Positions 7,615 to 14,899 of a stretch of 29,191 bases of DNA are shown here, one piece after another. The notes under the pieces were generated by a model, which saw nothing but the letters and a program-made list of their open reading frames with translations, searched no databases and was not told the DNA's origin. The position numbers and the translations under genes are program-made. Each line of letters begins with the position of its first letter. The stretch's first letter is position 1. The stretch comes from Actinomycetes bacterium (GTDB taxonomy: Bacteria > Actinomycetota > Actinomycetes > Mycobacteriales > Mycobacteriaceae), in contig JAEWRC010000097.1 in NCBI GenBank assembly GCA_023460175.1, forward strand, positions 1-29,191. Direction: 5' to 3'.

Positions 7615-8907
7615 GTGCTTCGGCGACTTGCTGCACTGGCATCCGCCACCCTGGTCGCCGCGGTGGTACTCGCCGGCTGCACCGACAGCGACCCGTGGGT
7701 GCACGCCACCCCGGCCGACGGCTGGCCCGCCCCGTACGCCGACGCGGCCAACAGCAGCTACAGCGGCACCGACGGCGCCCGGGACCTCGAGGCCGGCTGG
7801 ATCCGGTCGGTCAAGGGCGAACTCGGTGCCGGGGTCGCTTTGGGCGCCTTCGGCTATCTGGCCGCCAACGCCCAGACCGAGACCGGCTGCTCGCTGATGG
7901 TGTGGGAGAACGACAACAACGGCCGGCAGCGCTGGTGCACCCGGCTGGCCCAGGGCGGGGGCTTCGGCGGTCCGCTGTTCGACGGCTTCGACAACCTCTA
8001 CGTCGGCCAGCCCGGCGCCATCCTGTCCTTCCCACCCACGCAGTGGATCCGCTGGCGCCAGCAGGTCATCGGAATGCCGTTGACGCCAAGGCTTCTGGGC
8101 CACGGCGAGCTTTTGGTGGTCACCCACCTGGGCCAGGTGCTGGTGTTCGATTCGCACCGCGGCACCGTGATCGGCAACCCCATCGATCTGGTCGACGGGG
8201 TCGATCCGACCGATCCCGAGCGCGGCCTCGAGGACTGCGCACCGGCCCGGTCGCGCTGCCCCGTCGCGGCCCCGCCGGCCTTCTCCCCGCAGTCCAACAT
8301 CATCGTGGTGAGCCTGTGGCAGCCGGGCGCCGACGCGGCGACCCTGGTCGGGCTGCGCTACCGGCACGGTGAGAATCCGCTGCTGACCCGGGAGTGGACC
8401 AGCGACGCGGTCGAGGACGGGGTGCTGGCCGCGCCGACCATGTCCGCCGACGGATCCACCGTCTACGTCAACGGGCGCGACCGGCAACTGTGGGCGCTCA
8501 ACGCGGCCGACGGCGAGGTGAAGTGGTCGGTGCCGCTGGACTACCTGGCGCAGACCCCGCCCACCGTGGCCCCGGACGGGACCATCGTGGCCGGCGGCGG
8601 GCCGGACGCCACGCTGACCGGCATCGAGGACACCGGCGATGACGCCGAGATCCGTTGGCGCCGCGGCGATGTCGAGACCCTAACCTCGGCGAGCCAGGCC
8701 GGGGCGGAGGTCGCCTACACCGTGGTGCGCGACGAGGGCGAAGCGGGCCTGGCGCTGCTGGTCTTCGATCCGCGCGACGGCCAGTCCGCCAACAGCTATC
8801 CGCTACCCGATGCGCGCGGCTTCCCGGTCGGGGTGGCCGTCGGCAACGATCGCCGGGTGGTGGCCGCAACCAGCGCCGGACAGGTCTACAGCTTCCAGGC
8901 CCGCTGA
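7615..8907 (+). CDS. Beta-propeller (PQQ-repeat-like) lipoprotein, Rv3035-like
   Basis: A 430-residue exported protein. The first 22 residues are a lipoprotein signal peptide: RR after VL, a hydrophobic core, then the lipobox L-A-G-C with Cys22. The remainder is a WD/PQQ-type beta-propeller with repeated blades such as VYVNGRDRQLWALNAADGEVKW and a last blade GQVYSFQAR. No PQQ-enzyme catalytic residues are evident, so a scaffold or binding role outside the membrane is more likely. The GTG at 7615 is chosen for the GGAAAGGA 8-9 nt upstream and because it puts the Arg pair at the N-terminus. Homologous to Rv3035, whose function is unknown to me. Confidence 0.88.
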   Translation: MLRRLAALASATLVAAVVLAGCTDSDPWVHATPADGWPAPYADAANSSYSGTDGARDLEAGWIRSVKGELGAGVALGAFGYLAANAQTETGCSLMVWENDNNGRQRWCTRLAQGGGFGGPLFDGFDNLYVGQPGAILSFPPTQWIRWRQQVIGMPLTPRLLGHGELLVVTHLGQVLVFDSHRGTVIGNPIDLVDGVDPTDPERGLEDCAPARSRCPVAAPPAFSPQSNIIVVSLWQPGADAATLVGLRYRHGENPLLTREWTSDAVEDGVLAAPTMSADGSTVYVNGRDRQLWALNAADGEVKWSVPLDYLAQTPPTVAPDGTIVAGGGPDATLTGIEDTGDDAEIRWRRGDVETLTSASQAGAEVAYTVVRDEGEAGLALLVFDPRDGQSANSYPLPDARGFPVGVAVGNDRRVVAATSAGQVYSFQAR

Positions 8908-8915
8908 GCGGGCCT
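8897..8915. terminator. Hairpin between convergent stops, with a stop codon as its loop
   Basis: AGGCCCGC (8897-8904) pairs perfectly with GCGGGCCT (8908-8915), and the 3-nt loop is the TGA stop of the propeller lipoprotein gene. The opposite-strand stop starts at its right edge. There is no T tract, so terminator function in either direction is inferred from position and stem strength. Confidence 0.5.
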
Positions 8916-9604
8916 CAGGCCAGTAGCGAGTTGATCGGCTCGCGCGGCACGCTGACCTGGAAGGCGCCGACGGTCTCGGCCAGCAGGGTCCCGCTGTCGA
9001 AGAAGAAGATCACCGAATCGTCGGTGAGCACGAAGTTCTGGTAGGTCCGCGGATTCGTCCCGGCACCGCGCAAGATGGGTTCGGTGACACCGAACTGCTT
9101 GGTCACCGCGTCCTGGACCAAAGCGCGCAACACCGGGAACGGGGCGGTGCCCGCCCGGAACAGGCTGTCGATGGTGACCGCTTCGCGGCGGCCCTGATCC
9201 CAGGTGAACGCCCGGTAGAAGGTGGCCGCGTGCGGGCCGCCCACATTCTCGTAGGTCTCGAGGACCACGGACTGGGTGTCGCGCGGCGGCACCGCCGCCC
9301 GGTACTCGTGGGACTTCATCTCCAACACGTACGGCGCCGGGCGGGCATCGGGGGTGCGCGCGACGTTGAGGAACCCGTCGCGGGTCTGGGTGACGTAGTC
9401 GAACAGCGATTCGGCGTCCGGGTAGGTGGCCGGGACGGTGATGTCCACGCGGTAGCCGGGCTCGGACAGCTGGATCTGGCACGTCTGTCCCACCGCGGTC
9501 GCGTCGATGTCGGCACACGTCGGCGGTGCGGCAGCGGCGGGTCCGGCGACGCCGAGGGCGCCCAGAGTCAGGACGGCCGCGGCGGCCAGCGAACGGGTCA
9601 GCAT
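8915..9604 (-). CDS. Secreted DUF3298-type protein, Rv3036c/MPT64 relative (paralogue A)
   Basis: A 229-residue exported protein. A cleavable signal peptide (MLTRSLAAAAVLTLGALG...AAAAPP) covers about residues 1-28. Two cysteines follow (CADIDATAVGQTC). The body matches Rv3036c, a relative of MPT64 and of RsiV-type DUF3298 domains: YRVDITVPATYPD, TRDGFL, YENVGGPHAATFYRAFTWD, SVIFFFDSGTL. Rv3036c has been reported as a cell-wall carboxylesterase, but no clear Gly-x-Ser-x-Gly motif is visible here. The ATG at 9604 is chosen; TATCGT lies 7 nt upstream. The upstream gene is a paralogue with the same layout, so this pair arose by tandem duplication. Confidence 0.85.
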   Translation of the reverse strand: MLTRSLAAAAVLTLGALGVAGPAAAAPPTCADIDATAVGQTCQIQLSEPGYRVDITVPATYPDAESLFDYVTQTRDGFLNVARTPDARPAPYVLEMKSHEYRAAVPPRDTQSVVLETYENVGGPHAATFYRAFTWDQGRREAVTIDSLFRAGTAPFPVLRALVQDAVTKQFGVTEPILRGAGTNPRTYQNFVLTDDSVIFFFDSGTLLAETVGAFQVSVPREPINSLLA

Positions 9605-9635
9605 GGGCGTCACGATACCGACCCGGAGCGTCGAG

Positions 9636-10310
9636 TCAGACCGCCAACGGGGGCAACTGCGCGCGCGGTAGCGCCACCGTGTGGGCGCCCGCGGCGCCGG
9701 CCATGAGCGCGCCGCGGTCGAAGTAGAAGATCAGCTGGTCCGGCGTGATCGCGAAGCTCTGATAGCTGGCCGCGTCCAGACCCGGCTTCGGCGACACCGG
9801 GTCCGGCACCCCGAGGCGGTCGGCCAACTCGCGCTGCACCAGCGGGTAGATCGTCTCCAGTGGCCGGGTGTCGGGGGCGAACAGCGCGTCGAAGGTGATG
9901 GGCCGCTGGCGCGCCAGGTCGTAGTTGAACGTCTGGTACCAGGACGACGGATGGGCCCCGCCGACGTTCTGGTAGACCTCGAACGCGACCGACCGGGTCG
10001 TCTCGGTGGCGTGCTCGGTCGCCTGGATCTCCATCCGGTAGGGCAGGTTGTGCGCGCGCCGGTCGAGCGCCGTGTCGACGAAACCGTCGCGGGTGGTGGT
10101 GATGAACTCGGTGATGGCCGCCTGGTCCGGATAGTCCACCGGGAACGCGATGTTCAGGTCGTAGTGGGTCCGCGATTCCTGCGTGCGGCACATTCCCTCC
10201 TGGTCGAGGGTGCCGCCCAGGTCGCCGCAGCCGTTGGCGGCGCCGGCCGCCGGCGTCCATCCCAGCAGGGCCGCCGCGAGCAGCGCGGTGAACAACCAGA
10301 CGCGCATCAT
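9636..10310 (-). CDS. Secreted DUF3298-type protein, Rv3036c/MPT64 relative (paralogue B)
   Basis: A 224-residue exported protein with signal peptide MMRVWLFTALLAAALLG...AAGAA (about residues 1-24). Its body aligns along its length with paralogue A: TRDGF, VYQNVGGAHPSSWYQTFNYD against YENVGGPHAATFYRAFTWD, and the closing LIFYFDRGALMAG. It starts 9 bp after the stop of the THUMP-like methyltransferase gene and ends 31 bp before paralogue A, so all three are probably co-transcribed. M. tuberculosis, as I recall it, has a single gene here. Function is unknown; cell-envelope hydrolase or binding protein are possibilities. Confidence 0.84.
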   Translation of the reverse strand: MMRVWLFTALLAAALLGWTPAAGAANGCGDLGGTLDQEGMCRTQESRTHYDLNIAFPVDYPDQAAITEFITTTRDGFVDTALDRRAHNLPYRMEIQATEHATETTRSVAFEVYQNVGGAHPSSWYQTFNYDLARQRPITFDALFAPDTRPLETIYPLVQRELADRLGVPDPVSPKPGLDAASYQSFAITPDQLIFYFDRGALMAGAAGAHTVALPRAQLPPLAV

Positions 10311-10319
10311 GGCCCGAGC

Positions 10320-11516
10320 CTAGTCCCGCGCCGCTTCCGGCCGCGGCGAACGGCAGACGAAGGCGACGGCGCGGGCGGCCTGACCGGCGCCGATGCGGGT
10401 GATCACCACCGACAGCGGGGTGTCGCCGCGCGGGCGCATCCGGCGCCGCAGCTGATCGGGGTCCACCCGCACGCCGCGCACCAAGATCTCCAGGGCGCCG
10501 CAGTCCAGCGCCGAAAGCGTTTGCCGCAATGTTTTTTCCGTGAACGGGATCTGCTCGATGACCTCGAAGCCGCGGATCCCGGGCGGTACCGCGTCGCCGG
10601 TGAGGTAGGCGATCTCGGGGTCCAGCTGCCACAACCCGTGCCGCGCGCCGTAATGGCGAACCAACCCCGCGCGGACCACGGCACCGTCGGGGTCGACGAT
10701 CCAGCGTCCCACCGGGCCCAGGCCGCAGTCGTCGCTGTCGGCGTCGGTGACCTGCTCCCCCGTGTCGAGCACGGTGGCCCGCCGGGCGATGCCGGGCTCG
10801 GCCAGTCCCGCCGACCACAGGCAGGCCTCACGCACCGAGCCGCGCCACGAGGTGATCTCGACCTCGCCGCGAAATCTCATGTCCGCCAACGCATCGAAGT
10901 CGATGCCGGGAGCGCATTTCACCACCAGGTCCCGGCCGGCGTACACCGCGAGCAGGTCGTCGAGAGCCGGGGCGTAGTCCCGCGGGTCGAAGCGGCGCCG
11001 CCCGCCGCTGCGCCGGGCCGGATCCGCGATCACCACGGCCTCGGCGGTGATCGGCGCCAAAGCGTCGGCGCGACACAGCAACACCGGTGCGCCCGCGAGG
11101 TTGTGTCGGGCCATCGCCAGCCGGAGGGGGTCGATGTCGCTGCCGATCACCGCGCCCGCGGTGGCTTGCAGGGCCGCCAATTCCGCACCGATCGAACAGG
11201 TGACGTCGGCGACCGTGCGGCCGGCCAGCCGACGCGCGCGCTGCGCGGCGACCGGCGCCGCGGTGGCCTGCTGCAACGCCTCGTCGGTGAACAGCCAGCG
11301 CTCGGCGCCGGGCAGCTTCTGCGGCGCCTTACGCCGCAGCAGCGTGGTCTCCACGAGGACGGCGGTGCGCGCGCCGTGGCGCGCCCGCACGGCGGCAATG
11401 TCGGCGATCCGGTCGCCGGCCAGGTCCAGCGCGGCCACCTCGGCCAGGGCCGCCGCGCCCCGCGGCGACGTCAGGTACTCGACGTCGTCGAGGGTGAAGG
11501 CCAGCCCGGAACTCAG
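10320..11516 (-). CDS. THUMP-like-domain class I methyltransferase (Rv3037c-like), probable CTG start
   Basis: About 398 residues. The N-terminus has FTLDDVEYLTSPRG; the Rossmann domain shows VADVTCSIGAELAAL, GSDIDPLRLAMARHN and VVIADPARR, then VVKCAPGID. The C-terminal part resembles the Thump_like domain, suggesting an RNA or other macromolecular substrate. Rv3037c has been suggested as an MGLP methyltransferase on the basis of position, which the domain make-up does not particularly support. There is no ATG, GTG or TTG upstream of a GTG at 11438, and that GTG would remove the conserved N-terminus. The CTG at 11516 overlaps the preceding TGA as CTGA and has GAGG about 10 nt upstream. Confidence 0.85.
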   Translation of the reverse strand: MSSGLAFTLDDVEYLTSPRGAAALAEVAALDLAGDRIADIAAVRARHGARTAVLVETTLLRRKAPQKLPGAERWLFTDEALQQATAAPVAAQRARRLAGRTVADVTCSIGAELAALQATAGAVIGSDIDPLRLAMARHNLAGAPVLLCRADALAPITAEAVVIADPARRSGGRRRFDPRDYAPALDDLLAVYAGRDLVVKCAPGIDFDALADMRFRGEVEITSWRGSVREACLWSAGLAEPGIARRATVLDTGEQVTDADSDDCGLGPVGRWIVDPDGAVVRAGLVRHYGARHGLWQLDPEIAYLTGDAVPPGIRGFEVIEQIPFTEKTLRQTLSALDCGALEILVRGVRVDPDQLRRRMRPRGDTPLSVVITRIGAGQAARAVAFVCRSPRPEAARD

Positions 11517-12511
11517 CTGTCGGCGGCCTCGGCCGGGGATCCGGGCTTCACGCCGGTCACCATGACGTTGTAGAACCAGCCCTTGGGCACCACCCGGCGC
11601 CACAGGTTCGCGTCGACCCAGCTCAGCGAGATCCAGCTGCCGAACGCGAACTTGGCCCAGCCCCAGCCCAGCTTGCCGTCGGGCACCGCGGCCTCGAACG
11701 TGCGCACCGGCCAGCCGAGCATCGCGGCGGTGAATTCCTCGCTGGCCGTGCGGATCTCGACGGCGCCGGCGTTGCGGGCCATCCGCTCGAGGTCGGCGGG
11801 ATCGAAGGTGTGCAGGTCGACGACGGCTTCCAGGGCCGCGGCGCGCGAGGACTCGTCGAGTTCGGTCTGCGGACGACGCCAGCCGCGCAGAGCGGGCAGC
11901 TTCGTGACGTTGGTGGCGATCCGCCAGGTCAGGGTCGACAGCTCGCGGGCGTACCGGTTGCCGACGGTGGTGGGCTCGCCGGCGAAGATGAACCGCCCGC
12001 CCGGCTTGAGCACGCGAACCACCTCGCGCAGCGACAGTTCGACGTCGGGGATGTGGTGCAGCACGGCGTGGCCGACCACCAGGTCGAAGGTGTTGTCCTC
12101 GTACGGGATGCCCTCGGCGTCGGCGACACGGCCGTCGATGTCCAGCCCGAGGCCCTGGCCGTTGCGGGTGGCGACCTTGACCATGCCCGGCGACAGGTCG
12201 GTGACCGAACCGCGGCGCGCGACCCCGGCCTGGATCAGGTTGAGCAGGAAGAACCCGGTGCCGCAGCCCAGTTCCAGGGCCCGGTCGTAGGGCAGCTCGC
12301 GCTGCACCTCGTCGGGGACCGCGGCGTCGAACCGGCCCCGGGCGTAGTCGACGCAGCGCTGGTCGTACGAGATCGACCACTTGTCGTCGTAGCTCTCGGC
12401 TTCCCAGTCGTGGTAGAGCACCTGGGCGAGCTTGCTGTCCTTCATCGCCGCTTCGACCTGCTCCGCGGTGGCGTGCGGGTTGGGCGCCGGCGATTCGTGC
12501 GTGCTGGTCAT
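11513..12511 (-). CDS. Class I SAM-dependent methyltransferase (Rv3038c-like)
   Basis: A 332-residue methyltransferase with a textbook UbiE/BioC-type core: motif I ALELGCGTGFFLL, post-I VTDLSPGM, acidic DAEGIPYEDNTFDLVVGHAVLHHI, and motif RVLKPGGRFIFAGEP. The C-terminal 120 residues, including AAMLGWPVRTFEA and LGWGWAKFAFGSWISLSW, may be amphipathic and could contact membrane or lipid. Substrate is unknown. The ATG at 12511 lies 8 nt after TAGGCT, itself overlapping the echA17 stop, with no ribosome site, so an internal leaderless promoter probably adds to read-through from upstream. It ends in a 4-nt overlap with the next gene. Confidence 0.9.
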   Translation of the reverse strand: MTSTHESPAPNPHATAEQVEAAMKDSKLAQVLYHDWEAESYDDKWSISYDQRCVDYARGRFDAAVPDEVQRELPYDRALELGCGTGFFLLNLIQAGVARRGSVTDLSPGMVKVATRNGQGLGLDIDGRVADAEGIPYEDNTFDLVVGHAVLHHIPDVELSLREVVRVLKPGGRFIFAGEPTTVGNRYARELSTLTWRIATNVTKLPALRGWRRPQTELDESSRAAALEAVVDLHTFDPADLERMARNAGAVEIRTASEEFTAAMLGWPVRTFEAAVPDGKLGWGWAKFAFGSWISLSWVDANLWRRVVPKGWFYNVMVTGVKPGSPAEAADS

Positions 12512-12519
12512 GGGGAGCC

Positions 12520-12525
12520 AGCCTA
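12520..12525 (-). promoter_or_regulatory. Putative -10 hexamer TAGGCT overlapping the echA17 stop
   Basis: Read on the minus strand, TAGGCT lies 8 nt before the methyltransferase ATG at 12511. Its first three bases are the echA17 stop codon. No Shine-Dalgarno sequence intervenes. Confidence 0.5.
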
Positions 12526-13245
12526 AACGGTGGTGTCGGCGGTGAACACCTCGAGGTAGCGGCGGCGCCGCTCAGCGTCGTCGCAGCGGCCGTCGATGAT
12601 GTCCTTGGCGGCGGCCACGGCCACACCCGGCGCCGTCAGGTAGCGCCGGGCCCGGGCGCACGCCGCGTCGTACACCCCGTCGGGGGCCACCAGTTGGTCC
12701 AGCAGCCCGACGGCGGCGGCCTCCTCGGCGTCGACGAAGCGTCCGCTGAACACCATGTCCTTGGCGCGGCCGGGGCCCACGACCGCGGTCAGCCGGTCCA
12801 GGGCGGCGCCGCCGGGGATCAGATCGGCGAGGATCTCCGAGGCGGCGACCTTGACGTTGTCCCCGGCCACCCGCCAGTCCGCGGCCAGCGCCAGCCACAG
12901 CCCCGCGCCCAGTGCGTACCCGGTGACGGCGGCGACGGTGGGCTTGGGGATGGCCGCGACCGCCTCGATGGCGGTGTCCCGGACGGTGGCCGCCCGGTCG
13001 GCCTGCTCGGGGGTCAGGGTGCGCAGTTCCGGCACGTCGTCGCCGGCGGAGAAGATCTCGTGCCCGCCGAACAGGATCACCACCGCGACGTCGTCGCGCG
13101 CGGCGGCCTCCTCGGCGGTGGCCGTCAGCTCCCGGTACAGCTGCCGGGACAGGGCGTTGGTGGGCGGCCGGGACAGCCAGATGGTGCCGATCCCCGGCTG
13201 CTCGGGGTCGGTGTGCAGGCTGACGAACTCGCGCGAAATGGTCAC
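12523..13245 (-). CDS. echA17: Crotonase-family protein, EchA17-like, lacking one catalytic Glu
   Basis: A 240-residue enoyl-CoA hydratase/isomerase superfamily protein. The oxyanion-hole region GGHEIFSAGDDVPEL (60-74) and the second loop GYALGAGLWLALAADWRV (109-126) are clear. In rat crotonase the catalytic pair is Glu144 in GGGCEL and Glu164 in QPEI. Here the first position is Trp117 and only Glu137 remains, so ordinary hydration is doubtful while isomerase, hydrolase or other crotonase chemistry is possible. Rv3039c, as I recall it, has Thr at the same place. The gene starts with GTG 13245 overlapping the NUDIX stop as GTGA. Confidence 0.9.
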   Translation of the reverse strand: MTISREFVSLHTDPEQPGIGTIWLSRPPTNALSRQLYRELTATAEEAAARDDVAVVILFGGHEIFSAGDDVPELRTLTPEQADRAATVRDTAIEAVAAIPKPTVAAVTGYALGAGLWLALAADWRVAGDNVKVAASEILADLIPGGAALDRLTAVVGPGRAKDMVFSGRFVDAEEAAAVGLLDQLVAPDGVYDAACARARRYLTAPGVAVAAAKDIIDGRCDDAERRRRYLEVFTADTTV

Positions 13246-14051
13246 GGGGCGCGTCCGGCGCGCGCGGCGTTGTAGCGGTCGCTGTCGAAGAACTCGATCT
13301 CCCAGTTGCCGTTGGCCTCGCTCAGGTGCGGCTGCACGGGGACGATCTGGCGTTCGACGGCCAGGATGTCGGCGACGGTGCGGCCGCCGGCCAACGAGTC
13401 CAGCTGGGTCCAGGTGGGCGGCAGCAGGAAGATGCGCTGCGCGGCGAACTCGGTGAGCGCGGCCTCGGGCTTGGCCCAGGCGACCCGGTCCGATTCGGTG
13501 TTCTCGCCGTCGGCGAGCTGGCCCGGGGGCAGCGCCCCGACGAAGAAGTAGGTGTCGTAGCGCCGGGTGCGTTCCTCCTCGGGGGTCACCCAGTTGGCCC
13601 ACGGCCGCAGCAGGTCGGCGCGCAGCATCAGGTTCTCGCTGCGCAGGAAGTCCCCGAACGCCAGCGAGTTGTCGGCCAGGGCCTTGCGCGCCTGCCGGTA
13701 GACGCTCGCGTCGTCGACCAGCAGATCGGGGTCGTCGGCGGCGCCGGCGAACAGCACGCCGGATTCCTCGAAGGTCTCGCGGGCCGCCGCGCACACCAGC
13801 GCCAGGGCCAGCCCCTCGTCGATGCCGAGGCGCTGCGCCCACCACGACGGCGGCGGGCCGTGCCAGTCGATGTCGGCGTTGCGGTCGCGCTCGTCGACTC
13901 CGCCGCCGGGGAAGACCACCACGCCGCCGACGAACTCCATCGCCCGGTGCCGGCGCATCAGGAAGACCTCGGTGCCGTCGGCCTCCTCCCGCACGAGCAT
14001 GACCGTCGCGGCGGGCCGGACGGGCAGCGGCTCGGGTCGGTGCTCGCTCAT
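13242..14051 (-). CDS. NUDIX hydrolase, NUDT19/CoA-diphosphatase-like (Rv3040c-like)
   Basis: A 269-residue NUDIX protein. The core shows FPGGGVDERD (47-56) and, after an insertion of about 35 residues, AARETFEESGVLF (89-101), which supplies the R-E-x-x-E-E-x-G part of the Nudix box. This long-insertion layout is that of NUDT19-type enzymes, which cleave CoA and acyl-CoA to 3',5'-ADP and phosphopantetheine. With a crotonase directly downstream, an acyl-CoA substrate is plausible. The ATG at 14051 has AGGAGG 5 nt upstream and overlaps the ABC gene stop as ATGA; its own stop overlaps the echA17 GTG. Confidence 0.9.
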   Translation of the reverse strand: MSEHRPEPLPVRPAATVMLVREEADGTEVFLMRRHRAMEFVGGVVVFPGGGVDERDRNADIDWHGPPPSWWAQRLGIDEGLALALVCAAARETFEESGVLFAGAADDPDLLVDDASVYRQARKALADNSLAFGDFLRSENLMLRADLLRPWANWVTPEEERTRRYDTYFFVGALPPGQLADGENTESDRVAWAKPEAALTEFAAQRIFLLPPTWTQLDSLAGGRTVADILAVERQIVPVQPHLSEANGNWEIEFFDSDRYNAARAGRAP

Positions 14052-14899
14052 GCGCGCCTCCTGTGTGCGGCGCGACTGCGCACCCGTCGCGCGAAGTACC
14101 GTCCGTCGATGGTGTCGACGGTGATGGCCTGGCCGAAGGCCTTGGACAAATTCTCCGACGTCAGGACGTCGGTGAGCAGACCGCTGGCCACCGGTTCGCC
14201 CTCGGCGAGCAGCAGGCAGTGGGTGAAGCCCGGCGGGATCTCCTCGACGTGGTGGGTGACCAGCACGATGGCCGGCGCGTCGGGGTCGGCGGCCAGATCG
14301 GCCATCCGCGCGACGAGTTCTTCGCGACCGCCGAGGTCCAGCCCGGCGGCCGGTTCGTCGAGCAGCAGCAGTTCCGGGTCGGTCATCAGGGACCGGGCGA
14401 TGAGCACGCGCTTGCGCTCGCCCTCCGAGAGCGTGCCGTAGGTCCGGTCGGCCAGGTGTTCGCCGCCGACGCTCTCCAGCATGTCGATGGCTTGGACGTA
14501 GTCGACGTCGTCGTAGCGTTCCCGCCAGCGGCCCAGCACCGAGTAGCCGGCCGAGACCACGAGGTCGCGCACCACCTCGTCGTCGGGCACCCGCTGCGAC
14601 AGCGCCGAGGACGACAGCCCGACCCGCGAGCGCAGTTCGGAGGCGTCGGTGCGGCCCAGCCGCTCCCCCAGCACGAACGCGATGCCGGCGGAGGGATGCT
14701 CGGTGGCCGCGGCGATGCGCAACAGTGAGGTCTTGCCCGCACCGTTGGGGCCGACGATCACCCACCGCTCGTCGAGTTCGACCTGCCAGTCGAGCGGTCC
14801 GACGAGGGTCCGCCCGCCGCGGCGCAATTCGACGCCGCGGAAGTCGATCAGCAGGTCGGCGTCGGTGACGTCGGCTTGGTCGGTATCGGCTTCGGGCAC
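14048..14899 (-). CDS. ABC transporter ATP-binding protein (Rv3041c-like)
   Basis: A 283-residue ATPase of one ABC domain. Walker A is GPNGAGKT at residues 50-57, the signature is LSEGERKR, Walker B LLLLDEPAAGLD, and the H-loop VTHHVEE. No permease gene is next to it, unless the overlapping upstream membrane gene plays that part, so its partner is unknown; ModF/soluble-type ABC ATPases are an alternative. The GTG at 14899 is the only RTG start that keeps the conserved N-terminus. It lies 6 nt after TACCAT with no ribosome site, and sits inside the last 52 bp of the yczE-like gene. Its stop overlaps the NUDIX ATG. Confidence 0.92.
   Translation of the reverse strand: MPEADTDQADVTDADLLIDFRGVELRRGGRTLVGPLDWQVELDERWVIVGPNGAGKTSLLRIAAATEHPSAGIAFVLGERLGRTDASELRSRVGLSSSALSQRVPDDEVVRDLVVSAGYSVLGRWRERYDDVDYVQAIDMLESVGGEHLADRTYGTLSEGERKRVLIARSLMTDPELLLLDEPAAGLDLGGREELVARMADLAADPDAPAIVLVTHHVEEIPPGFTHCLLLAEGEPVASGLLTDVLTSENLSKAFGQAITVDTIDGRYFARRVRSRAAHRRRA

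Noticed and set aside
7615..8907. PQQ-dependent dehydrogenase function for the propeller lipoprotein
   Set aside because: The repeats suit a beta-propeller, but I see none of the PQQ-enzyme active-site features such as a disulfide-forming Cys pair with catalytic Asp.
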